This document shows, one piece after another, positions 29,808 to 41,283 of a DNA stretch of 64,000 nt. The first letter of the stretch is position 1, and the number at the start of each line of letters is the position of its first letter. A model generated the notes under the pieces. It ran no database searches. It was not told the DNA's origin and was given only the letters and a program-made list of their open reading frames with translations. Source of the DNA: Cenococcum geophilum 1.58 (Eukaryota > Ascomycota > Dothideomycetes > Gloniales > Gloniaceae); the NCBI GenBank assembly GCA_001692895.1, contig KV748177.1, positions 3,820,130 through 3,884,129 of the forward strand. The letters run 5' to 3'. The position numbers were made by a program, and so were the translations under genes.

Positions 29808-31843
29808 ATGCCTCATACGCCAATTATCATGGCTCCGGAGCCGAAATTAGACCCTCCAAAAGGCGCCTCAAGGGCCTGGGAAGCACTTACGCCTTCACTC
29901 TCGGAATGGATCCTTGATGCCGTCTCTACTATGGGCTTCACCCGAATGACCCCGGTGCAGGCTAGCACTATCCCTCTGTTCATGGGCCACAAAGATGTCG
30001 TGGTTGAGGTAATTCAGACGCTTGCTTGTGCATGGGCAGCTAATGACTTTTCTCCAAGGCGGTGACTGGCAGTGGCAAGACTCTCGCATTCCTCATTCCT
30101 GTTGTTGAAAGACTCCTCCGCCTCGAAGAACCCATAAAAAAGCACCATGTAGGTGCAATTATTGTATCTCCCACAAGGTTAGAAGTATTGCTATCTATGA
30201 AGCCATAACCTGGTTATCTGACCGAACATAGGGAGCTAGCAACGCAAATACATTCCGTCCTTCTCTCTCTACTCGCCTTCCACGCTCCCTCGTCCGAAGC
30301 ATTGAAACCACTAGATGAAGATGTGAATATGGATACTGGAGAGGACGCTGTAGTTGCGCCTAAATTTCTAGCCTCGGCACTGAAAATTGTGCCGCAGTTA
30401 CTTCTTGGAGGAACGACCACTCCTGCTCAAGACCTCAGCTCCTTCCTCAAGACATCTCCGAATATGCTAATTGCTACTCCTGGTCGACTTCTTGAGCTAT
30501 TATCTTCGCCTCACGTGCATTGTCCGCAGTCCTCCTTCGAGGTATTGGTGATGGATGAGGCAGACAGACTCCTAGATCTGGGATTCAAGGATGATTTGCA
30601 GAAAATACTACAACGTCTACCTAAGCAGCGGCGGACGGGCCTTTTCAGCGCTAGCGTTAGCGAAGCCGTAGATCAGATTGTGCGTGTTGGCCTCCGAAAT
30701 CCGGTTCGCATTGCAGTCAAGGTCAGATCAGCTTCAGGGGCCTCAGATAAGCGAACTCCAGCGAGTCTGCAACTATCATACCTCTTAACGCCGCCAACCC
30801 ACAAACTTCCGTCCCTTGTGTCTTTATTGGGTAGTCTGACTCCTACACCTCAAAAGTCCATCGTTTACCTTGCGACTTGCGCCGCTGTAGACTATTTCCA
30901 ACACATACTCCCGTCCCTCCTTCCTAGCTTTACCATTGTTCCTTTACATGGAAAGCATCCTCCACAAGTTCGCCGGAAAAATTTCACTCGGTTCGTGGAT
31001 TCTATCACGCCAGCATTTCTAGTAACGACTGATGTAGCTGCTCGTGGGCTAGATATTTTTTCTATCGATTTGGTCGTTCAACTGGATCCTCCAAGCGACC
31101 CAAAAGCCTTCCTGCACCGTTGTGGTCGCGCCGGTCGAGCTGGAAGGAAAGGACTTGCGGTCACCTTTTTAACTCCGGGGCGTGAGGAAGACTACATTGC
31201 TTTTTTGAATGTTCGAAAAACACCAATCACGCCCCTCTCATACCCAGTAATATCAATATCTGATCTTGATGCCGAAAAGGCCACAGAGCAGATTCGGAAT
31301 CTCGTACGACAGGATCGAGCGTTGCATAACAAAGCACAAAGAGGCTTTGTAAGCTGGGTACAGGCGTACAGCAAGCACGCCGCAAGTAGTATTTTCCGTG
31401 TCACAGACTTGAAATGGGATGAATTAGGCCATGCATGGGGACTCTTAAAGCTTCCCAAAATGCCTGAACTTAAGAAGTGGGAAGGTGATAAGAGCCTAGG
31501 AGTCGGTATTGATTTCAAAAATTACGCGTACAAAGATAAGCAACGAGAAAAGTTGCGTAAGCAGGAGTTGAATAACGCGGCCAAGAGTGAAGTAGCCTCC
31601 AATTCAAAGGTATCCGCTGGGATGAGTAAAGACAGAAAGGCCAATGCCTGGAGTCAGAAGAAAGACCAAAAAGCCGAGAGAGAGGTACGGAGAAAGAAGA
31701 AAAAGGCTAGAAGGGAGAATGAGCGACTACAGAAGATGACTCCTGCAGAACGTGAGAAAGAAAGAGAGCTTCAGGGATTGATTCAACAAGTTAAACAACA
31801 AGCCGCGAAGGACGAAGAGGAATTTCAGGGCTTTAGTGATTGA
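29808..31843 (+). CDS. SPB4: DEAD-box RNA helicase Spb4 (60S ribosome biogenesis)
   Basis: Nucleolar ATP-dependent helicase needed for 27S pre-rRNA processing. Exons 29808-30008, 30059-30177 and 30232-31843 sum to 643 residues; introns are 50 and 54 nt. An in-frame ATG at 29829 (MAPEPKL) may be the true start. Motifs in order: Q motif [11 protein letters not shown]; motif I AVTGSGKT (68-75) just after the first join; Ia PTRELA across the second; ATPGRLLEL; motif II DEAD (215-218); motif III as [15 protein letters not shown]; motif [13 protein letters not shown]. The C-terminal part holds the Spb4-type [27 protein letters not shown] and a long Lys/Glu-rich tail. It is the last recognisable gene before the AT-rich block. 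Confidence 0.95.
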
Positions 31844-32220
31844 CGCTGACCAAATGGCATTGATTTTCTCTCAAAACCGTATTCGCTGATGCGGGTGCAG
31901 CTGTATATTATGCAGAAGTCGCAGAATTCGGCGGGGTATTGTATATGGCAAAGTTTTAAGCCTTAAGATCGGCATGAAACCTTCCTGGAGAGGCAATGCC
32001 AAGTTCTGCCAGATCAATCGAATTCAACCGAAGTTCGTCGAAGACCTCGTGCGAACGTGCGCACGCATTGACCACCAAGACCACTAACTATTTAATTATA
32101 AGATTCTCGCGCTATTCCTTTCTCTTCTTCTTGGATGGTAACCGTCCAGGCGCGGACGGTCGGGGGCGCCAGACCCGAAACGGCCTAGCATACGCGAGGT
32201 CTTGGCGCCCTAGATAACTT
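31844..32220. other. Boundary zone with two GC-rich hairpins
   Basis: ACCGTCC (32140-32146) faces GGACGGT (32153-32159) across a 6-nt loop, and GGGGCGCCAGACC (32163-32175) faces GGTCTTGGCGCCC (about 32200-32212). This small GC-rich patch lies directly before composition collapses to AT-rich. No gene was recognised. Confidence 0.5.
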
Positions 32221-33348
32221 CACTCTCAATTAAGCTCTTCAATCTTAAACACCTTAACGCTTAATTAATGAGCAAAAATTAAGTAAGCTAGAGCTCTATA
32301 TTAGCTATATACGTTATATACTAACTTATATACTAGATTTCCAATCTACTAACTCTTCCAGAGCTTTAAAAATGCCTCCTAAGTAAGTAGTTTTAAGGTT
32401 ATATGATTTTTATATATTTTTAGAAAAAAAAGTCCTTTAAAACTATATTTTTAAATTTATAAAGATCTCTTTTTTCCTTTCTTAGTTTTATATTATATCG
32501 CTTATTAGTTTCTTAATTATTCTAATATATTAGCTTTAAATTAATAACTTTAATTTTTTTTAGGAAATTTTTTCTCGGTTTTTTACTATAGCAATAACTT
32601 AATTATCGGATTTTCTGATATCTTAGGCTTTCTTTCTCGCTAGAAAGAATTATTCTATATACAGCCTCTTACTTAATAGACTTATAGTTTTGCCTATTTT
32701 TTTTTTCTTCTTATTTTTTCTAAGAATTATTTTAAATTTTGGGTATTAAATCTGCTAATGCTACTGCCATCCTTACTACTAAAAAGGCAGTATACTAAAA
32801 AAGATGGTTATTTAGAAAGCTATTAAAGGTATATTTTTTTTAAGTAGTTTTAAGAATATACTAATTCTATCTAGGAAGAACAAGATAAAGACCTTAAGGA
32901 GAAATTAAGGTAAGAAATATTCTATTTTTTCTTAGTTTTTTTAATATTTTAAAGCTGGTTTCTAGGGGTACAAAGACGTAGATCCTAGGTGCTATACTTA
33001 TTACATTTAAAATGCTATATAATTTTACCATTTTTCTAATAAATAAAACTAATTTAATATTTTTTTAGAAAATGCCTACTAATGGTAAGATTAATAGTAC
33101 TAAGGAGGTTAAGAAACTTCCTTATAGCTATAATTACGAAGTATATTATTAAAAATTCTAATATTAGTAATTTAATTTCTTACTTTACCTAGGAATTAAT
33201 TCTGGAGCTATAGTATATAAAAAAGGGTTTTTAGGATATAAGAAATCTAGTTTATTTCTTATATATTTTAATAAAACTAACTTTCTTTAGGGTAATTCTA
33301 ACTTAAATAAAAATAAAAGAATACCTAAGGTATTTGGGAGATATAAAT
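32221..33348. other. Unrecognised AT-rich remnant left of copia element A
   Basis: Strongly AT-rich with no readable frame. Short islands such as ATGCCTCCTAAG (about 32370) and GAAAATGCCTACTAATGG (about 33070) suggest an old protein-coding element, but the family cannot be named. The same host sequence continues at 39705 beyond element A. Confidence 0.4.
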
Positions 33349-33353
33349 CTTGC

Positions 33354-33624
33354 TGTTCGTACTAACTTAATAGCACGAGTGAGTCAGATCTAGGGGCACG
33401 AAATATATATAGTATCGTATGCTCTTTTGGATAATAGTAACTGTCGATTGTATAAAGCAGACTACGTGGTCTATATACTGATGCACCTCCCCCCTAATTA
33501 GTTAGTGCTTTATAAGTGCACCAGACGCGTAAGCGAGTGGTTGGTGCACTGAACGCGTAAACGCGTACCTGGTATACCGAACGCGTAAGCACGCGGTTGG
33601 TACAACAGGTGCTGTAATTATACA
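33354..33624 (-). repeat. 3' LTR of copia element A
   Basis: 271 bp, TGTTCGTAC on the plus strand to TTATACA. It contains about three tandem 20 to 28-bp units built on ACGCGTAAGC. Confidence 0.88.
33508..33586 (-). promoter_or_regulatory. Copia LTR promoter: four ACGCGT boxes and a TATA-like box
   Basis: ACGCGT occurs at 33525, 33553, 33561 and 33581, immediately upstream (minus-strand sense) of TTATAAAG at about 33509-33516. ACGCGT is the MluI cell-cycle box bound by MBF-type factors in fungi. The same layout is kept in the other LTR of A and in element C; element B keeps two boxes or fewer. A role in expression is inferred. Confidence 0.5.
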
Positions 33625-33800
33625 CTGGCGGTACTTGAAAAATAAAACCACCTATGTACAGCCTCCGTAATTGCTTTAATAAAACCATAAAACATAAAGG
33701 AAAATACATAGGAAATCTCCCCCGAGGTGCCGTCTAGGCTGCCTTCCAAACGGTGCCCCAAGCTGGCTGTAAGTTCTGCTTACGGTCCGTAAAATGAACC

Positions 33801-33994
33801 GTACGGCCTTTTAACAGGCAGTAGACGAGTCATAAGTTAGATCTTAAGGGCCGTTAAGGCGCTAGTGCTAAGCGAGCTAATGGCGATTTTCTATCCCAGG
33901 GATAGAAAATCGTGATTGGTTAATTCGACCACCGTGGCAGAATAATAGGCCGTATAAGTCGTACGGCCTTCCAACGGGCCGTAGACGTACCATA
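33801..33994. repeat. 34-bp direct repeats 160 bp apart inside element A
   Basis: GTACGGCCTTTTAACAGGCA... at 33801-33834 recurs as GTACGGCCTTCCAACGGGCC... at 33961-33994, with transitions between them. Element B has a single copy and lacks the 126 bp between, so A carries an insertion or duplication here. The intervening piece holds the palindrome at 33884-33912. Confidence 0.7.
33884..33912. repeat. Perfect 14-bp-arm palindrome in the 3' region of copia A
   Basis: CGATTTTCTATCCC, one central A, then GGGATAGAAAATCG. It has survived RIP perfectly. A near copy sits in the 3' region of the gypsy element at 59914-59938. Confidence 0.85.
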
Positions 33995-36900
33995 GATGCT
34001 CCGTTAGTCTCGTTCCACCTATTCCATAACTTCTAGGTTAAGCTTATTCGTGTCGATTAGGGTTTTAAGGGCTTAATACGGCTTTGCCTTAGTCATAGCG
34101 TCTACTAGGTTATTTCCGCCGCTGATTTATTTAACCTTTGTAATCTCGCGTCGTTCATAGGCTTAACGTAAGCACATTAGGTCAACTATAAGCCTCTTCT
34201 CTTATGTTATACCTAGCTTAACTAAGCAGTCGTAGAGGGACTTTAAATCGGTGCATAAGATTAGGGGTAACTACTCCAGTTATAGGATCTTCTAGACTGT
34301 TAATTTGATTGCGGCTGCTATATTAAAGCCATAGGCTAGTGTATATAGTTTAGAAGCTAGTATACTTCGGGTTACTTATTTACACTTAATTAAAGACTAG
34401 TATAGTATATTTGCGTCCTAATTACGGTCCGTAAGTACAATTATAAAGCTAATTTGTAATAATAGGTCCCTATTATTAGCAAAGGAGGCGTCTATAAATA
34501 CTAGTAGGCTAAGGGAATTTAGGTCTAGTGGTACGAAAGTAAGTCCTTTTATCGCATTATTGATCTACTATTAAATGTGCTTATTAAGCTGCTTAATATT
34601 TTCTTCTTGCGGATCTACTGCCTGGGCCATAAAGGATAAATTGTAGGCAGATTTAGGTTGGCAGACTATGGCAATATAGGCGCCTCTTGCACGCTATATA
34701 GCGTATTAGTCCTTTATATTTATGGTTTTATAGGTCTCTTTATAGGAGCTAGTAAGGTCTATAGGCTTTACTATAATAGGCTTTAGGTTTTAAGCTTGGC
34801 GTTCCTAAGTTAGCTTAATTAGGTTGCCCTTTTATATAATTAGGCCTTTATTAAACTTAATTGGATTTTGCTTAGTTAACTGCTCTTACGGCTTTACTAA
34901 GAACTTAGCCTTTTATAGTTTAGTTTCTTTAGTATCCGTAAAGGTCTGGTCTGCTAAGAATAGGGTATTGTCTATTTAGAGTCTAATAATACTAAGGCCG
35001 TTTAATAGGCTGTATAGGAGGTAGGGGTTGTAGGTTAACTATTCCATTTTAAGTTTACTAATATAGTGCTAGTAGTATATCTTAAACTAGTGGTTTCTAG
35101 CTTCCGGTACTCTATAAAGAGGTTTTATAACCTATAAAATTGTTTCTAGTTATAGGTTAAGCTCACAGGGTAGTTATATAAAGATATCTCTACTTAGATA
35201 GGTGTTAGACTGCATATAGGCTTACGAGATATCCTATAGGTAAAGGGCTATAGGTTTGCTTTGCTGTAGTCCAGGCGTAAGTATAAGTATAATCCGTTAG
35301 CTGACTCGTTAAATTGTAGGCAATTGCATAAGAACTAAGCCCTTCCCTTAGTCGTTATAGGCTTATATAATAAGTCTTAATTTTTTAAAAGCTTTATTAG
35401 TACTAGGGTGCTTAATTTTGTTAATAAAGCGTGAATTAAATATACGGACGCCTTGCGGAATATCTCTCTCCGTTATAACCATAAAGATACCCTTTTTAAG
35501 TAGTCCGTTAATCTCTTTACGTCGTAAGTCTATAAACAGGGTTTCCTATACTAAAACTAATATATCTATAGGCGGAGATTGCCTTACGGATATTCCTGCG
35601 GAGGTTAGGTAATTTTCTATTATAGTGTTTTTAGTTATAGGGTGCTTTTAGGGGCGTCCTTAACCACGCTTTACGGTAGGTTTAGTAGGTTTAGTGGGTT
35701 TCTAGGGGACTTCTAGGGTAGGTAAGGGTGCTTCTAGTTTATCTAATTCGGCGGTCGCTTCTGGTTCGTTTAGTTCGGCGTCATAGGTGTTTTTAGGCCG
35801 AAAGTAGGGTTTTATAGACGTGTTCCTAAAGCTGGTCGGGCCGCTAGGGAGTTATACGCAGTATGTCTCGTCTTCTACAGCTAGTAGACGATAAGGTCTG
35901 GTCTAGTTGCCGCTTTTACGCCATATGAGGACTTTAGAATTAAGCGGGAGGTTATAAACTAAGGTTGTGCTAGGTCCGTTACGGTAATATAGGGCGCTAT
36001 TAACAGCTTATTTAGCCCGTAATTTAACTATTTCGGCCATTACCTTCCGTATTATAGCTACTCGTTCCGTAATAGATAGGGTAAAAGGGCCTAGGTTACT
36101 TATCCTTGGGTAAGCTCCGTAGACTAAGAGGGTAGGTACTAATTCGTTAGGGCTAGCGGTATTATTAATAGCTTTTACGGCTATCTATAGAGCTAGTTCC
36201 TTTTAGATATCCTTATATTTATCTATAATAATTTAGTAAGCTCTTTATAAGGCTAGGTAAGCTCGCTTAATAAGCCTAATAGATTAATACGCCTTAACTA
36301 GAACAGCTTTTGTTAATATAGCTATAGCCATAGCATACTGCTGGAATTCCTTGCTAATAAAGTTCCTATTGGTGTCGTAGGTAATATACTTAGGGGGTCC
36401 AACGTATATATTAATCTAGTAGGTCCGTAATATATCCTAAGTATATTTTATAGATATATTTTGCAACTAACGGGCGGCTTAATAGCGGGTTACCTCGTTA
36501 ATTATGTGTAATACTAGGCTGCCGTTAATATATATAATGTCTATATACACTAAGTGGTTAAAATTAAGGTCTTTATAAAGAGTAAACTTAAATCGGCCTA
36601 GGGAACGTCCGTATTTCTAGTAGAAGGAGCAGTATTTAGTTAGGTAGTTAACTGCCTTCCTATTAACGTCATTGTGTCCAGAGCGTTTAAGGACTCTATA
36701 TAGCTTTTCGGCTAACGGGTAGCTAAAGCGGCGGTATAGGCGGTAGATCTTAGTACTGGTAAGGTAGCACGGGTTATAGTTAAAAGATTCCTAAATATAG
36801 GTTTGTAAAGTCTCTCCCCATATAAGGAACGGGTGTCTAAATTGTTGTATAATTGGTAAGGTAATATACTTACTTTCTAGGGTAGTTATGGGGCCAATTA

Positions 36901-38364
36901 GGGTGTCCGTGACATTGTTATAGTATACCTATAACCTATCTATATCTATAAGATAGAGTAGGAAGGGGGTGTCCGCTTTTACTACGTGGAAGTTAACTAG
37001 GCTAATTGGAGTCTTAATTTTAACTAATCTAATTAATACGGTTGAGCCGATGCCGAATTAGACGTTTACGGCCCCAGTTTACATAGTATTAATATCCGTA
37101 TTGTTATTTATGGTGGTCTTATATGCAAGATATTGTCCGTAACCTGTAGTAGACTTCTTAAAGGCACCTATATTAATTATAACGCCGTATAATTCTTTAG
37201 GGGTGTAGCGTTTAATAGTAATATATATAAATAGGTCCTGTTTATAGTCCGTAATATCTATAACGGGTCTAATAGGTGTGCTTATGGGCTAGTTTTTAGG
37301 TGCAATTAAGTATATAAAGGAGCGATTGGCTAATACGGTCGTAATATTAAAGGCTTAGCTATCCGTAAAAGGTCTAAAAGTAGTTAGGAACGTCTCTAAG
37401 GTCTCCTATTCCTAAATATCTAAGTTAAAGTTAATTATAAGGGCTTCTATTAACTCGTTAAGAGACTCCTCTACTTCCTCTTCTTTATAGTTTAAGATAA
37501 ACTAGTTAATCTAATTGTTAAATCTCTTCTTAGACATATTACGTTTTTCCTAGGTATACCTTATAAACTAATATCCTTCCTTACCGCACACAAAGCACTT
37601 CTGGCTAGTTTGTTTATAGGGGTATACTTTTATATAGGGGTTACTATAGGGGTTATGGGTAGGACTTAGTCGGTACGGGTGCTGCTAGCGGTAGCGGCGG
37701 TCCGTAAAGTAGACATCTAAGTCTATTTATGGATATTAAATATCTATAATAAAGGCTTAAGTGCTGCCTGGTGGGTTTAAGGCTTTATACGTTATAATAG
37801 AGGACCGTAAATTATTGATAAGGCTAGCTATGGTGTCTGTAGGCTTATAATAGGCGTATTTGCAGGGCTCTACTTCCTAGTAGGCCGTAATAAGTTTATT
37901 ATACAGGAAGTCGTCTATTTAAAGCTTAGCGTTAAGGCCATGCTATAGGTGCCGGAGGTCTTTAATAAGAATTTGCAGGCACTCTATAGTTGATTTTTTA
38001 GTATTTTTATTAATTACGGTCCGTAGCTTGGTCGCATTCTATTAAGTAAGGATATTACGTTTATATTCCGGTCCTTTAAAGTAGTTACAGGTAGCTTTAC
38101 ATAGCTTATTAAAGGGAACACTATAGGGGTTGCTCTTAAGGTTGGTGTAGTAGTAGTTAAATACTAGGCCGCGTAGTATAGTAGAGTAGGCTTGGCTAAA
38201 CTCTTATTTAGGAATATTAGCCTTCTGGTAAAGGTCCGTAAAGATAGTTAGTTTAAAGTCAAAATTGTCGTTTTCACTACTATACTTAGATTTGTCGGTA
38301 TAGAGCTTAGCTAGGTTTGCTAGCTCCTTACCATAGGTCTTTACTTAGGTAGGTTATAGATCTA

Positions 38365-38424
38365 TAGCTTGCGGATATATAGCTTATGGATATATAGTTT
38401 GCGGATATATAGCTTGCGGATTTA
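38365..38424. repeat. Four tandem 15-bp units in the gag region of element A
   Basis: Units of the form TAGCTTGCGGATATA, exactly four in a row with one to three differences each. The 15-bp period equals five codons. I do not see the array in elements B or C. Confidence 0.8.
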
Positions 38425-39428
38425 TGACTTAAATAATAGGGGTAATTTGGTCCGTATTTTGGTCTACGGGGGTATTGCGGTCCGTAACTTAAGTACTAGG
38501 TATACTTTAGCCCGTAAGATTAATTCCGAAACTGCTTAGGTTTATAGGACAAATTTAGTTAAGTAGGTCAGGTATAAGGCTAGCGATTATATTAAGTTTG
38601 GAAGAAGTAAAGAGTTTCTTAGTTTCTTAGAACTGGTCTAAGATTTCCTCTTTAATCTATTCTATTTGGTCCTTTTTATATATTGTGTTATATAAGGACT
38701 ATATAATAGTAACTCGTTTATTCCTTTTAACCTATATACCTTAGTTATATAAGAGGGTCCGTAGGTTACGGATAGTAGTAGGGTTGTATACTTTAAAGAT
38801 AGCTTCTATAAAGTCCGCGAAGTCTTCCTAGTATTGCTCCTATAGGTCGACGTTTATAAGCTTAAAATATTTATATTTAAGAACTTTAAATTTAATATAG
38901 TTATTAACAGTAGGTATAGACGTAAGATTAGCTCCCTGCCTCTACTTTTCCTAACCTTTATTAACTTGCTTTCTTAGGTCTGCCATACTTTATTGTATAG
39001 TGTAGTACGTAGTAGGTAAGAGGGGTCTTATAGTGGTCCGTAAAGGCAGTTAGCGGGTCCGTAATAGTTCGCGGAAGGGTAAGAGGTTTTGTAATGGTCC
39101 GTAAAGTAATTAACGGGTCTGTAACGGTTTGTAAAAGGGTAAAGGGTCTCTGTAAGGGGTCTGAAAAGAGGTCGGGGGAGGTATAGTAGGAATAGGGGTT
39201 CGAGGTTTAAGGGTAGGGGTTCTATATAGGTCTGTATTCGCGTCTATTATACTTCTAGTAAACTGTACTAAGACTTAAATAAGTATATAGAGTTAGAGAT
39301 AAGTCCGTAATCCCTGACTTCCGACCTTTTAGTAGGTTGTACTAGGAGTCTAAACGGGTGGTCGCTATTATATATCGCTTAGGGGGAGGTGTTAAGTGAT
39401 TGCTGATCTGTGCGCGCTTACTAATTAG

Positions 39429-39699
39429 TGTTTATACTAACTTAATAGCACGAGTGAGTTAGATCTAGGGGCACAAAATACATATAGTATTGTATACTCT
39501 TTTGGATAATAGTGACTGTTAATTGTATAAAGCAGACTATGTGGTCTATATACTAATGCACCTCCCCCCTAATTAGTTAGTGCTTTATAAGTGCACTAGA
39601 CGCGTAAGCGAGTGGTTGATATACTAAACGCGTAAACGCGTACCTGGTGTACCAAACGCGTAAGCACGTGGTTGGTATAATAGGTGCTGTAATTATACA
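39429..39699 (-). repeat. 5' LTR of copia element A
   Basis: 271 bp and collinear with 33354-33624; the differences are transitions. It also holds the ACGCGT cluster. Confidence 0.88.
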
Positions 39700-39704
39700 C
39701 TTGC

Positions 39705-41051
39705 CTACTTTCCTTTTTTAAGATTTTTTTTAGTACTTTCTCCGTTAAAAAGGTATTTAATTCTCGTTTTTTCTAACATATTCTTTTATAAGTAAAATTA
39801 GCTAATTTCTTGGATTTTCTATTAAGATGCTTAATATTAATAGTACGCGCGTAGCTATATTAAAGAAGGGTTCTAAAATTAAATCTAAAGGTAGTCTTTA
39901 ACTAGGTATATAAAATAGCTTCTTTTTCTTAGAATTTACTAATAAATTTTGCTAGCTTCTTATAAATTTCTAAAAGATTCTAATTCTAATTAATAGCCGG
40001 ATATTTCTGTATTTTTGGCTTAAATTCTTAAATATACTAAGATTATAGGGGGTTTTTTTTAATCTTTTTTATTTAGTTATAATTTGCCTTAGTTTATTTA
40101 AGGAGGATTTTTTAGATTTTCTAAGATTCCTAAAGGATTTTCCTATATAATCTGCAAAATCGGGGGTTTTTCCCCAGCGTTGGTGGTTATTAAAAATTTT
40201 AATACCCCCTTTTATTTTCTTAGATATTTTAACAAACCTCTAGTTTATAGCACTTATATAGTGCCTAAGTAGTCTCTTAAAATTTAGAGAATTACTTAAC
40301 TAAAAGTTTTAAATTTCTTTAACTATATTTTATTTATATAAAGCTATATTAATTAATTAATAAACTATAAATAAAATAGGAATATAAAATTAGATTAAAA
40401 TACTATTTATAGGACCCTAAGAATAGAACCTTAATAGAAACTACTAGAAATTACCTTTATTTATAAAGACCTCTTTAAGATATAAAATACNTNCCTTAAT
40501 TATAAAAGTCTAAATATAAAANCAATAGANACCTTTTTAGCTNTTTAGACCTACTTTTTANACCTAGCTAGCTAAGCCTAAATTTCCTATAAAGACTTAA
40601 TACTAGACCTCTTTAATAAGCTTACTTTAGACCTATAGCGCGTTATACTATTAGTTTTTACTATTATATAGACGTTAAAGGTACTTATAGACTACTACTT
40701 AGCTATTAACTAAGGCCTCTATTAAATTAAGGTATAAGCTAAGTAGTATAAAGCTAGAAGCTCTTTAAACTAAACTATAAGCTCTATAAAAACGGCTTAT
40801 AGTACCCTAGTATAATCTATAACTCCTATATCTCCTANTATATAGCCTACNNTTAATCTNNTAACTAGTTATATAGCTAGTCCTACTACGGGTCTAGTAT
40901 ATACTTAGCCTATATATAGCAGCCCCTATAAATAAGCCCTTAGTAATTAAAAAGCTTACTTTTTATATAGCTAGGAAGACTACTCTATAAAGAACTACTT
41001 AATAGTAGTAAAAATAAATAAGGTTTTATTAATTTAGAAGAATAGTATAAA
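39705..41051. other. AT-rich remnant between copia A and B
   Basis: Continuation of the sequence into which element A inserted, then a stretch (from about 40430) with several ambiguous bases. It reads like decayed coding DNA, but no family could be named. The sequence resumes at 47024 beyond element B. Confidence 0.4.
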
Positions 41052-41056
41052 ATTAG

Positions 41057-41283
41057 TGTTTATATTAACTTAATAATATAAGTAAGTTATATCTAGGGGC
41101 ACGAAATACGTATAGTATTATATACTCTTTTAGATAGTGGTAACTATTAATTCTATAAAGGTAGACTATGTAGTCTATATACTAACGCGCCTCCCCCCTA
41201 ATTAGTTAGTACTTTATAAATAAGTAGTTANTNNACTAAACGCGTAGTTACGCGTTTAGTATACTACGTGCTATAATTATATA
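41057..41283 (-). repeat. 3' LTR of copia element B
   Basis: TGTTTATATT to TTATATA, about 227 bp. It retains two ACGCGT boxes at about 41240-41256. Confidence 0.8.

Larger units (their letters stand above)
33354..39699 (-). mobile_element. Ty1/copia LTR retrotransposon A, full-length relic, broken
   Basis: 6,346 bp bounded by two 271-bp LTRs and flanked by the 5-bp target duplication CTTGC (33349-33353 and 39700-39704). Read on the minus strand: gag with zinc-knuckle region (about 37,500-39,000), integrase with its HHCC zone (36,000-37,000), and reverse transcriptase/RNase H (34,000-35,700), the copia order. It is thoroughly broken, with dozens of disruptions spread over its length. The two LTRs differ at roughly twenty sites, essentially all transitions, so RIP and not only age explains the divergence. 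It is intermediate in decay between B (worse) and C (better). Confidence 0.88.

Noticed and set aside
35418-35612. 64-codon frame with a close match at 55314-55508 on the other strand
   Set aside because: Both are antisense shadows of the conserved reverse transcriptase of the copia copies. Their similarity comes from the elements themselves.
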